Notes: generated by a model not told the origin, from the letters alone. A stretch of 9,175 bases of DNA from UBA1046 sp050945515 (GCA_050945515.1 JBMNTB010000042.1:1-9175); one strand, 5' to 3'; shown: positions 1 through 6,417, counted from the first letter of the stretch. A program made the numbers and translations.

Positions 1-3000
1 TATTACATAGATAGGGGCCGTATGTGTACGGGCATAACATGGATATACGACGATGATAATGGGTATGGTACATATTGGCGTTTCAATAACGATGGCCACT
101 TAATTACGGAAGCCGGTTGGTATGAAGCTGAGGATGGTGATCGGTACTATTTCGGCGCTGACGGTTTAAGCTACCATGGCTGGCTAGACGATGGTGGTAA
201 GCGCTATTACATAGATAGGGGCCGTATGTGTACGGGCATAACATGGATATACGACGATGATAATGGGTATGGTACATATTGGCGTTTTGGTGACGATGGC
301 CACTTAATTACGGAAGCCGGTTGGTATGAAGATGAGAATGGTGATCGGTACTATTTCGGCGCTGACGGTTCAGGCTACCATGGCTGGCTGGACGATGGTG
401 GTAAGCGCTATTACATATCTAACGGCCGTATGTGTACGGGAGTAACAGAAATATACGACGATAACGGGAATGGCACATATTGGCGTTTCAATAACGATGG
501 CCACTTAATTATGGAGGCCGGTTGGTATGAAGATGAGGATGGTGATCGGTACTATTTCGGCGCTGACGGTTCAGGCTACCATGGCTGGCTGGACGATGGT
601 GGTAAGCGCTATTACATATCTAACGGCCGTATGTGTACCGGAGTAACAAAAATATACGACGTCAACTGGAATGGTACATATTGGCGTTTTGGTGACGATG
701 GCCACTTAATTGCGGAAGCCGGTTGGTATCGAGATGATGGTGGTACTTGGTACTATTTCGGCGCTGACGGTTCAGGCTACCATGGCTGGCTGGACGATGG
801 TGGTAAGCGCTATTACATATATAGAGGCCATATGCGTACCGGAGTAACATATATTGATGGTAAATACTGGTGTTTCGATAATAATGGCCGCTTAATTGAG
901 AAAACCGGTTGGTATCAAGATGAAGATGGTACTTGGTACTATTTCAACGCTGACAGTTCAGGCTATGATGGTTGGCTGAGATCTGGTGGTAAATGGTATT
1001 ACATATCTAATGGCCGTATGTGTACCGGATTAGAATATGTTGAGGAAACATGCTGGCGCTTTGATGATAATGGCTGCTTAATTGAACAAGCCGGTTGGTA
1101 TGAAGATGAGGATGGTAATCGGTACTATTTTAATGCTGGAGGTTTCGGTCGTGATGGCTGGTTGAGATATGATGACAAGTGGTATTACATAGATAAAGGC
1201 CATATGTGTACGGGAATAACATGGCTATACGAAAATCAATGGTATGGGTATGGTATACGCTGGAATTTTGGTAGCGATGGTTGTTTAATTGAAGAAGCCG
1301 GTTGGTATCAAGATGGTGATGGTGATCGTTATTATTTCAATGCTGACGGCTCGGGCTATGATGGCTGGCTGGACGAGGGTGGTAAGCGCTATTACATATC
1401 TAATGGCCGTATGTGTACCGGCATAACTTGGATATACGACGATAACTGGGATGTCACTTATTGGCATTTCAATAACGAGGGTCACTTAATTGCGGAAGCC
1501 GGTTGGTATGAAGATGAGGATGGTGATCGGTACTATTTCGGTGCTGACGGTTCAGGCTATGATGGCTGGCTGGACTATAACGATAAGCGCTATTACATAT
1601 CTAATGGCCGTATGTGTACCGGCATAACTTGGATATACGACGATAACTGGGATGGCACTTATTGGCGCTTCAATAACGAGGGTCACTTAATTGCGGAAGC
1701 CGGTTGGTATGAAGATGGGAGTGGCAATCGGTACTATTTCAACGCTAACGGTTCAGGCTACCATGGCTGGCTGGATTATAACGGTAAGCGCTATTACATA
1801 GATAGAGGGTTTGTATCTTGTGAACGAACGGCAGAACAAAACGGTTGGTATAAAGATGAGAATGGTGATTGGTACTATTTCGAGGCTGATAGTTGGTGGC
1901 CTTATAATGGCTGGCTGAAATCTGGTGGCAAGTGGTATTACATATATGACGGTCGTATGTGTACCGGGATAACATGGATATACGACGATAACGGAAATAA
2001 CACATACTGGCATTTCGATAGCAATGGCCGCTTAGTAGAACAAGCAGGTTGGTATAAAGATGAGAATGGTAATTGGTACTATTTCAATGCTAACGGTTCA
2101 GGCTATGATGGCTGGCTGAAATCTGGTGGCAAGTGGTATTACATAGATAAAGGCTATATGCGCACAGGAGTAATCTATGTTGGTAGCACATACTGGCATT
2201 TCGATAGCAATGGCCGCTTAGTAGAACAAGCAGGTTGGTATCAAGATGAGAATGGTAATTGGTACTATTTCAATGCTAACGGTTCAGGCTATGATGGCTG
2301 GCTGAAATCTGGTGGCAAGTGGTATTACATAGATAAAGGCTATATGCACACAGGAGTAATCTATGTTGGTAGCACATACTGGCGCTTTGATAACAATGGC
2401 CGCTTAATTGAACAAGCAGGTTGGTATAAAGATGAAAATGGTAATTGGTACTATTTCAATGCTAATGGCTCAGGTTATCATGGCTGGTTGAGATCTGGTG
2501 ATAAGTGGTATTACATAGATAAAGGCTATATGCGCACAGGAGTAACAGATATCAATGGTAAATACTGGCGCTTCGATAGCAATGGTCACTTAATTGAACA
2601 AGCCGGTTGGTGCCGAGAACATTATGGTAACCGCTATTATTTTATGGCAGACGGTTCAGGCTACCATGGCTGGCTAAAAGATGATGGCAAATGGTATTTC
2701 ATAGATGCAGGCCGTATGCTTACAGGAATAACAGAGATTAATGGTAAATACTGGCGCTTAGATAGTAATGGTCAGTTAGTAGAACGGGGCGGCTGGTACG
2801 AATATTCTTATGACTATTGGAAGACTCTGTTTTATTTCAAAGCTGATGGTTCAGGCTATGATGGTTGGTTGAACGAAGACAACAAATTGTACTACATTGA
2901 TCAAGGGCATGTCCTATCTTCTAGTTTTATGTTACATCGACTTGATAGTTTTTATGTTGCAGATGGTAAATTATGTCAATTTGACCATAATGGGATCTAT

Positions 3001-3432
3001 CTAGGAACGGTTAAGGGCTGGGTAAAAGAAGTGTATCAAGATGATCCTAAGATATCTAACTGGCATTATGCAAATAGCGATGGCTCCGTATATACCGGTT
3101 GGCTTAGACAAAATAATAAGTGGTATTACATACACGAAGATGGTTTAATGGCAACTGGCTGTGTCACTATAGGTGAAAACACTTATGTTTTTAATAATTC
3201 AGGAGCATTGGCAGCCGGCTGGGTGAAAGTACAAGAGTTTTATTATGAGGAGTTTGGTTTGTACTATTCTGGTGAGAACTGGTATTATGCAAACAGTAAT
3301 GGTACCGCATATCATGGGTGGTTGAAGTATAATAATAAGTGGTACTATTTTGACAATGGTATGATGGTAAAATATGCGCATACAATTAATGGTATAAGTT
3401 ATAAGTTTGATAAAGACGGTGTTTGGATCTCG
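1..3432 (+). repeat. Tandem coding repeat array, about 17 units of 186-207 bp
   Basis: Units begin at GGT/GGC-TGG codons at 115, 319, 520, 721, 907, 1093, 1300, 1501, 1702, 1843, 2047, 2233, 2419, 2605, 2791, 3016 and 3217, after a partial unit at 1-114. Lengths fall into two classes: 201-207 bp (67-69 aa) where the third module carries an acidic insert, and 186 bp (62 aa) where it does not. One unit (1702-1842) is only 47 aa. Every unit length is a multiple of three, so gain or loss of whole units keeps the frame. Similarity is highest among units 2-4, 8-9 and 11-13 and falls toward the 3' end, as expected if expansion happens inside the array while the C-terminal cap stays fixed. Confidence 0.93.
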
Positions 3433-3435
3433 TAA
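1..3435 (+). CDS. Large cell-wall/choline-binding-type repeat surface protein, 3' part (5' end outside window)
   Basis: The frame is open from base 1, so the 1144 visible residues are the C-terminal part of a longer protein; the internal ATG at 22 sits inside a repeat and is not a real start. Almost all of it is tandem units starting GWY. Each unit has three roughly 20-residue modules: GWYxDEDGxxYYFxADGSGY, GWLxxGGKWYYIxxGxMxTG and a third of the type VTxINGKYWRFDSNGxLIEQA. The aromatic, G and MxTG spacing matches the choline-binding/glucan-binding repeat families (Pfam CW_binding_1/Choline_bind type), which bind wall teichoic-acid choline or polysaccharide outside the cell. Units 16-18 (from 2791) are diverged, and the last ends in a typical FDKDGVWIS-like C-terminus. 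There is no LPXTG motif. The catalytic or adhesive part, if any, would be upstream. Family assignment is firm; ligand and function are unknown. Confidence 0.9.
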   Translation, partial: YYIDRGRMCTGITWIYDDDNGYGTYWRFNNDGHLITEAGWYEAEDGDRYYFGADGLSYHGWLDDGGKRYYIDRGRMCTGITWIYDDDNGYGTYWRFGDDGHLITEAGWYEDENGDRYYFGADGSGYHGWLDDGGKRYYISNGRMCTGVTEIYDDNGNGTYWRFNNDGHLIMEAGWYEDEDGDRYYFGADGSGYHGWLDDGGKRYYISNGRMCTGVTKIYDVNWNGTYWRFGDDGHLIAEAGWYRDDGGTWYYFGADGSGYHGWLDDGGKRYYIYRGHMRTGVTYIDGKYWCFDNNGRLIEKTGWYQDEDGTWYYFNADSSGYDGWLRSGGKWYYISNGRMCTGLEYVEETCWRFDDNGCLIEQAGWYEDEDGNRYYFNAGGFGRDGWLRYDDKWYYIDKGHMCTGITWLYENQWYGYGIRWNFGSDGCLIEEAGWYQDGDGDRYYFNADGSGYDGWLDEGGKRYYISNGRMCTGITWIYDDNWDVTYWHFNNEGHLIAEAGWYEDEDGDRYYFGADGSGYDGWLDYNDKRYYISNGRMCTGITWIYDDNWDGTYWRFNNEGHLIAEAGWYEDGSGNRYYFNANGSGYHGWLDYNGKRYYIDRGFVSCERTAEQNGWYKDENGDWYYFEADSWWPYNGWLKSGGKWYYIYDGRMCTGITWIYDDNGNNTYWHFDSNGRLVEQAGWYKDENGNWYYFNANGSGYDGWLKSGGKWYYIDKGYMRTGVIYVGSTYWHFDSNGRLVEQAGWYQDENGNWYYFNANGSGYDGWLKSGGKWYYIDKGYMHTGVIYVGSTYWRFDNNGRLIEQAGWYKDENGNWYYFNANGSGYHGWLRSGDKWYYIDKGYMRTGVTDINGKYWRFDSNGHLIEQAGWCREHYGNRYYFMADGSGYHGWLKDDGKWYFIDAGRMLTGITEINGKYWRLDSNGQLVERGGWYEYSYDYWKTLFYFKADGSGYDGWLNEDNKLYYIDQGHVLSSSFMLHRLDSFYVADGKLCQFDHNGIYLGTVKGWVKEVYQDDPKISNWHYANSDGSVYTGWLRQNNKWYYIHEDGLMATGCVTIGENTYVFNNSGALAAGWVKVQEFYYEEFGLYYSGENWYYANSNGTAYHGWLKYNNKWYYFDNGMMVKYAHTINGISYKFDKDGVWIS
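2001..2372 (+). repeat. Near-perfect 186-bp direct duplication inside the array
   Basis: Bases 2001-2186 and 2187-2372 align end to end with two mismatches that I could find. Both change an amino acid: Lys to Gln in GWYKDE/GWYQDE, and Arg to His in the MRTG/MHTG motif. The join falls inside the third module (CACATACTGG at 2001, 2187 and again at 2373), so the duplicated block is out of phase with the GWY unit boundary. This is a recent tandem duplication. Confidence 0.9.
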
Positions 3436-3451
3436 AGGGTTAAGGAGAAGA

Positions 3452-3547
3452 ATGCCAAGCAACTTGGACACTAAGGTGAAACTTGAGTTGAAAGAAAGTA
3501 ATTTTTCTGGTTTGGGTAAGTGCCATGGCAGTAGAGTAGCCTTATAA
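3452..3547 (+). CDS. Possible 31-residue small ORF after the repeat gene
   Basis: An AAGGAG motif at 3442-3447 lies 4 nt before an ATG at 3452, and the frame runs 31 codons to TAA at 3545. The predicted peptide starts MPSNLDTKVKLELKES and ends CHGSRVAL. It is hydrophilic, has one Cys, and shows no signal peptide, membrane segment or recognised family. It begins 16 nt after the stop of the repeat gene, so it could be co-transcribed with it. The spacing of the ribosome binding site is short, and an ORF this small can arise by chance. I do not recognise it; it may equally be a decayed 3' flank. Confidence 0.2.
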   Translation: MPSNLDTKVKLELKESNFSGLGKCHGSRVAL

Positions 3548-3577
3548 CATTAGAGCTAAACTTTTGCAGAAAAAACA

Positions 3578-3621
3578 ATAGAGGCCTTGAACGTTGGTAA
3601 TACAATATTCAAGGCCTCTAT
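3578..3621. terminator. Strong hairpin, probable bidirectional intrinsic terminator
   Basis: The arms at 3578-3591 (ATAGAGGCCTTGAA) and 3608-3621 are perfect 14-bp complements around a 16-nt loop. Read on the + strand it lies 142 bp after the repeat gene stop and is followed by a weak T-rich stretch (ATTTAC). Read on the - strand it is followed by TGTTTTTT (complement of the A run at 3570-3577), a better U-tract. It most likely ends transcription of the repeat gene and may also block antisense transcripts from the IS side. The 16-nt loop is long for a classical terminator. Confidence 0.6.
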
Positions 3622-3653
3622 ATTTACAAAGATCCGGGAACCCATCTGAAGTT

Positions 3654-3659
3654 CAATTA
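3654..3659. repeat. Target-site duplication of the IS, left copy (CAATTA)
   Basis: CAATTA at 3654-3659 directly abuts the left inverted repeat of the insertion sequence. The same six bases directly follow the right inverted repeat at 5205-5210. A six-base match placed exactly at both ends of an IR-bounded transposase segment is best explained as a duplication made at insertion. Confidence 0.7.
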
Positions 3660-3716
3660 GAGACTACTGCGCAGGCCTAAAAGCCATGGATCAGGCGATT
3701 AGCTGGTAATATCCAG

Positions 3717-3722
3717 TATAAT
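3717..3722 (+). promoter_or_regulatory. -10 box for the transposase gene
   Basis: A perfect TATAAT at 3717-3722 lies just inside the left end of the IS. No convincing -35 hexamer sits 16-18 bp upstream, so the promoter may be weak, as is usual for IS elements. Transcription would begin near 3729, after the ATG at 3725, which argues that translation starts at the next in-frame ATG (3776). Confidence 0.5.
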
Positions 3723-3775
3723 AGATGCAAAGAAACTGCAGGAAATTGAGAAAAACCCTTGCACTTGGAGTGATT

Positions 3776-5200
3776 ATGAATCGACGCCGACGTAAACAAA
3801 TTGCATTTCATAACTTTCCGACCGGCTTTACGGGTGCCCGCATTTTTCCTGACAACCGCTGGGTACAACTGAGCGATCTTATGCCCTGGGATTTGATCGA
3901 TGAAAAATATGCGGAAAACTTTGCAGGTAGCGAGAATGGAAATGTTGCTGTAAGCAGCCGAGTAGCGTTCGGGGCCCTTGTGATAAAGCAGGAGCTGAAC
4001 CTGTCGGATGAAGATACGGTGACGATGATCCGCGAGAACCCGCACTGTCAGTATTTTCTTGGGTTTGCGGAGTTTACGGATGAACCGCCCTTTGATTCGA
4101 GCAAGATGGTAGCTTTTCGCCGTCGTTTTCCGGCGGAAGCTATGGCAGAGATCAATGAAGCGATTATCCGTCGTCAAAGCAAAGATGACGATTCATCCTC
4201 TTCGGATGATGATCCACCCTCTAATTGCGGCACACTGATTTTAGATGCGACCTGCGCTCCAGCCGATATACATTATCCGACGGATGCCGGTGTCTTGAAT
4301 GATGCTCGCAAGAAAAGTGAGCATCTGATTGATGTGCTTCACGCCCGCAGCGGCGGTTGTAAGAAGCCCCGCACGTACCGTCAGATAGCCCGTAAGAACT
4401 ACTTGACCTTGGTTCGCAATAAACGTCCGAGTTTTCGATTGATCCGTAAAACCCAGCGGTCCCAGCTACAGTATCTTCGCCGCAACCTTGGTCATCTTGA
4501 GCGGATGTCTGAGACATCCCCCTTGACAGAGAAAGAACAACAGATGATGGACGTTTTACAGAAAGTCTATGACCAACAGCATGAGATGTATGCCCATCGT
4601 CGTCGCTCAGTGGAGCATCGTATTGTCAGTGTCAGTCAGCCTCACATTCGTCCTATAGTTCGCGGGAAGCTCAGTGCCAACGTAGAGTTTGGCGCGAAGC
4701 TTGCGCTCAGTCTTGAGAACGGCTATGCCCGTGTAGAAAAACTATCTTTTGAAGCATTCAATGAGTCGACGACTCTTCAAGAGAGCTGTGAGCGGTACAA
4801 GGCACGAAACGGGTACTATCCTGAACGTGTGCTCGCTGACAAGATCTATCGCACACGTAAGAACCTTCAGTACTGCGCCGCACACGGTATTGCCCTGAAC
4901 GGTCCAAAACTTGGCAGACCGCCAAAGGATCGACGATTATATGAAGCTCAGAAGCGTCTGGAGCGTCAGGACGCACGTGAACGCAACGCAATCGAAGGCA
5001 AGATTGGTGAAGCCAAGCGCCGCTATGGGCTGAATCGGGTGATGACCCGTCTATCTGACACCAGTGCGTCCGTCATCCACCTGATTACGATTGTGATGAA
5101 CTTGAAAAAGAGCCTACGGGATCTTTTATTGACTTTTTTTCAACTATGGCAACGAGGCCTTATTTGGAGACCTCAGGCAAAATTAGCTTTTGGGCAGTAG
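3776..5200 (+). CDS. IS5/IS1182-type DDE transposase, apparently intact
   Basis: The 474-residue product cuts and rejoins the ends of its own IS. The start at 3776 is preferred over the in-frame ATG at 3725 because GGAG (3767-3770) lies 5 nt before it and the likely transcript starts after 3725. The N-terminal half has the DUF772/InsH-like region (DNRWVQLSDLMPWD, then a helix-rich segment ending FDSSKMVAFRRRF). An acidic low-complexity linker (KDDDSSSSDDDPP) follows. The catalytic core shows D157 in LILDATCAPADI with YPTD after it, D355 in LADKIYRTRKN, and E407 in RNAIEGKIGEAKRRYGL, which fits the R(3)E(6)K pattern of IS4/IS5-superfamily enzymes. There are no frameshifts or internal stops, so it may be active. 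Family level is sure; the IS5 versus IS1182 subgroup is not. Confidence 0.9.
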   Translation: MNRRRRKQIAFHNFPTGFTGARIFPDNRWVQLSDLMPWDLIDEKYAENFAGSENGNVAVSSRVAFGALVIKQELNLSDEDTVTMIRENPHCQYFLGFAEFTDEPPFDSSKMVAFRRRFPAEAMAEINEAIIRRQSKDDDSSSSDDDPPSNCGTLILDATCAPADIHYPTDAGVLNDARKKSEHLIDVLHARSGGCKKPRTYRQIARKNYLTLVRNKRPSFRLIRKTQRSQLQYLRRNLGHLERMSETSPLTEKEQQMMDVLQKVYDQQHEMYAHRRRSVEHRIVSVSQPHIRPIVRGKLSANVEFGAKLALSLENGYARVEKLSFEAFNESTTLQESCERYKARNGYYPERVLADKIYRTRKNLQYCAAHGIALNGPKLGRPPKDRRLYEAQKRLERQDARERNAIEGKIGEAKRRYGLNRVMTRLSDTSASVIHLITIVMNLKKSLRDLLLTFFQLWQRGLIWRPQAKLAFGQ

Positions 5201-5204
5201 TCCC

Positions 5205-5210
5205 CAATTA
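5205..5210. repeat. Target-site duplication of the IS, right copy (CAATTA)
   Basis: CAATTA immediately follows the right inverted repeat and matches the copy at 3654-3659. Deleting 3660-5210 would restore the presumed pre-insertion sequence. Confidence 0.7.
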
Positions 5211-5460
5211 CTTTCAGTCATCACCGCTTTATCTATGGCTCAACTTTTAAAAAGTGTTTCACGGTTATATCGATCAACCAACGGCAATAAGCAGATAATA
5301 TGTGATGGCTGTGTGCTTTTCTACAAATTTTACCCTTGCTACAATTATTATCGGGAACCAAGCCCCGGATGAGATCGTCTAATTGATGAATCTCAACAGA
5401 GATGGACTTAACAAATAATACGCTCACCGGAGCGCAAATAATCAAAGCGAGGATTATTTT
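5211..5460 (+). other. Intergenic leader between IS and SIMPL gene
   Basis: This stretch has no convincing gene. It holds a possible extended -10, and a small hairpin CGCTC-ACCG-GAGCG at 5421-5434 flanked by a direct repeat CAAATAAT (5412-5419 and 5435-5442). The ribosome binding site of the SIMPL gene (GCGAGG, ending at 5452) follows. A short open frame ending at 5372 continues across the reconstructed empty IS site but matches no family I know. Confidence 0.5.
5337..5345 (+). promoter_or_regulatory. Possible extended -10 promoter for the SIMPL gene
   Basis: TGCTACAAT at 5337-5345 fits the extended -10 pattern TGnTAtAAT with one mismatch. No good -35 is visible. It would give a leader of about 110 nt containing the small hairpin at 5421-5434. 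The call rests on one motif only. Confidence 0.3.
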
Positions 5461-6231
5461 ATGAACAAGAAACTAAAAACCACTCTCCTGGGCCTTCTGA
5501 GCCTGACCTTAATTTTTGGTCTGATCTGGGGAATCTCCGTGCTGAATGCGCCGAAGCAGACACAAGCTGCACCGACCGGAGCAGATAACTCAGCAGCAAG
5601 CGACCAAGTAACAGCTGCCGGCATTGGCAAAGTATCTGTCGAGCCGGATATTGCCTATCTGACTCTGGGCTATGAATGCAAAGACAAAGATGCAGCTAAA
5701 GCATCAAGCGACAACGCCGCCAAGATGGACGCTATCCTAAAAGTCGTCAAAGCCGAAGGTATCAAAGAGGAAGACATCAAGACAACCAGCTATGATATCT
5801 ATCCTATGTATAACTATTACGGCGATAAACGCAACTTTGAAGGTTACCAAATCACGCACTATGTCCAAATCACAGTCAAAGATCTCAAGAAAACCGCGAC
5901 AATTCTCGACAAATCAGTCCAAGCCGGAGCCAATCTGGTTTCCAACATCCAGTTTGATGTCGCTGACCGCGGCAAGGCCTACCAGAGCGCCCTCGACGCC
6001 GCCGTCAAAGATGCCAAGCTCAAAGCCGAAACCATGACCAAGGCTGCCGACATAACCGGCGCCCTCAAACTCACCCAAGTCGTAGAAGTAAGCTACACTG
6101 CAGAGCCCATCTATGCACGAAATATGAAAGATATGGCAGTTGACGAAAACGCCGAATACTCAACCCCACTCAGCGCCGGCACCCTTGATGTCACCGCCAA
6201 TGTCACTGCCACCTTCACCTGGGGTCCGTAA
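5461..6231 (+). CDS. SIMPL-domain (DUF541) envelope protein
   Basis: The 256-residue protein starts at ATG 5461, with GCGAGG ending 8 nt upstream. Residues about 4-29 are a basic start followed by a hydrophobic stretch (LLGLLSLTLIFGLIWGIS), either a signal peptide or a single membrane anchor. A short Ala/Ser-rich linker leads to a SIMPL domain covering about residues 50-254. Family landmarks are GIGKVSVEPDIAYLTLGYE, the GIKEEDIKTTSYDIYPMY stretch, a GYQITHYVQITVKDL segment, and GANLVSNIQFDV. It ends in a beta-rich ATFTWGP tail. Family members (YggE-like, BP26-like) are exported and several form oligomeric rings; stress protection has been reported for some, but the biochemical role is generally unknown. 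It appears to be a single-gene unit, separated from the glycan operon by about 290 bp. Confidence 0.9.
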   Translation: MNKKLKTTLLGLLSLTLIFGLIWGISVLNAPKQTQAAPTGADNSAASDQVTAAGIGKVSVEPDIAYLTLGYECKDKDAAKASSDNAAKMDAILKVVKAEGIKEEDIKTTSYDIYPMYNYYGDKRNFEGYQITHYVQITVKDLKKTATILDKSVQAGANLVSNIQFDVADRGKAYQSALDAAVKDAKLKAETMTKAADITGALKLTQVVEVSYTAEPIYARNMKDMAVDENAEYSTPLSAGTLDVTANVTATFTWGP

Positions 6232-6373
6232 GTACAAGTCTTGCCACAAAATTGACTTTTGGTAGTAAAACTGGAGTTTAAAAATAAAACTAAAGTTCAA
6301 AGATCAAAACAAAAGCTTAGAAGCAAGCAAAAATTCAAAAATAACTTAAAGTTAAAATAGCAAACCTAAAATC

Positions 6374-6417
6374 ATGCCAGTAAATACGACACAACCTATT
6401 GTTGTCTTTACTGGCAT
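6374..6417. terminator. Long hairpin after the SIMPL gene, probable terminator
   Basis: The arms ATGCCAGTAAA (6374-6384) and TTTACTGGCAT (6407-6417) pair perfectly over 11 bp. An inner stem ACAAC (6391-6395) with GTTGT (6401-6405) closes a 5-nt loop CTATT, leaving an asymmetric bulge. A T-rich tract (TTAATTTTT, 6426-6434) follows at 9 nt, farther than usual. The minus-strand side is also T-rich. It lies 143 bp after the SIMPL stop and about 40 bp before the operon promoter, a fitting place for a transcription boundary. Confidence 0.55.

Larger units (their letters stand above)
3660..5204 (+). mobile_element. Complete insertion sequence, IS5/IS1182-type, about 1545 bp
   Basis: The left end GAGACTACTGC (3660-3670) and the right end GCAGTAGTCCC (5194-5204) are inverted repeats matching at 10 of 11 positions. 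Similarity continues inward after a small gap (CCTAAAAGC on the left, CCAAAAGC on the reverse-complemented right). CAATTA flanks both ends. The element carries one uninterrupted transposase gene whose stop codon lies inside the right inverted repeat, a common compact layout. Its coding sequence looks more GC-rich than the repeat gene or the glycan genes, which fits acquisition from elsewhere. Exact boundaries are my reading and have not been compared with other copies. Confidence 0.8.

Noticed and set aside
1285..2013. Several minus-strand open frames across the repeat array
   Set aside because: They arise periodically because the coding repeats lack stops on the other strand; their sequences just mirror the repeat.
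1..3432. CRISPR array or non-coding satellite as explanation of the repeats
   Set aside because: The repeat periods are multiples of three, the frame is open throughout, and the translation fits the cell-wall-binding module; there are no short palindromic repeats with unique spacers.
3725..3775. Transposase start at the upstream ATG (3725)
   Set aside because: It has no Shine-Dalgarno and lies before the transcription start predicted from the TATAAT at 3717-3722; the ATG at 3776 has GGAG at suitable spacing.
3677..4177. 166-codon minus-strand open frame opposite the transposase
   Set aside because: It is antisense to the conserved N-terminal half of the transposase, runs over the IS left end, has no ribosome binding site or family features, and looks like a codon-bias shadow.
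3634..5359. Shared CGGGAACC in both flanks of the IS as a longer target duplication
   Set aside because: The eight-base match is about 20 bp from the left end and about 147 bp from the right end, does not abut the inverted repeats, and is short enough to be chance.
5190..5372. 60-codon plus-strand frame straddling the IS right end
   Set aside because: The start lies inside the transposase and its inverted repeat and has no ribosome binding site; only its right part is kept as a possible interrupted-frame finding.
5233..5445. 70-codon minus-strand frame before the SIMPL gene
   Set aside because: It would start at TTG without a ribosome binding site, shows no family features, and crosses the probable leader of the SIMPL gene.
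5792..6037. 81-codon frame inside the SIMPL gene
   Set aside because: It is an out-of-frame shadow of a well-supported gene with low-complexity Lys/Pro/Ser composition.
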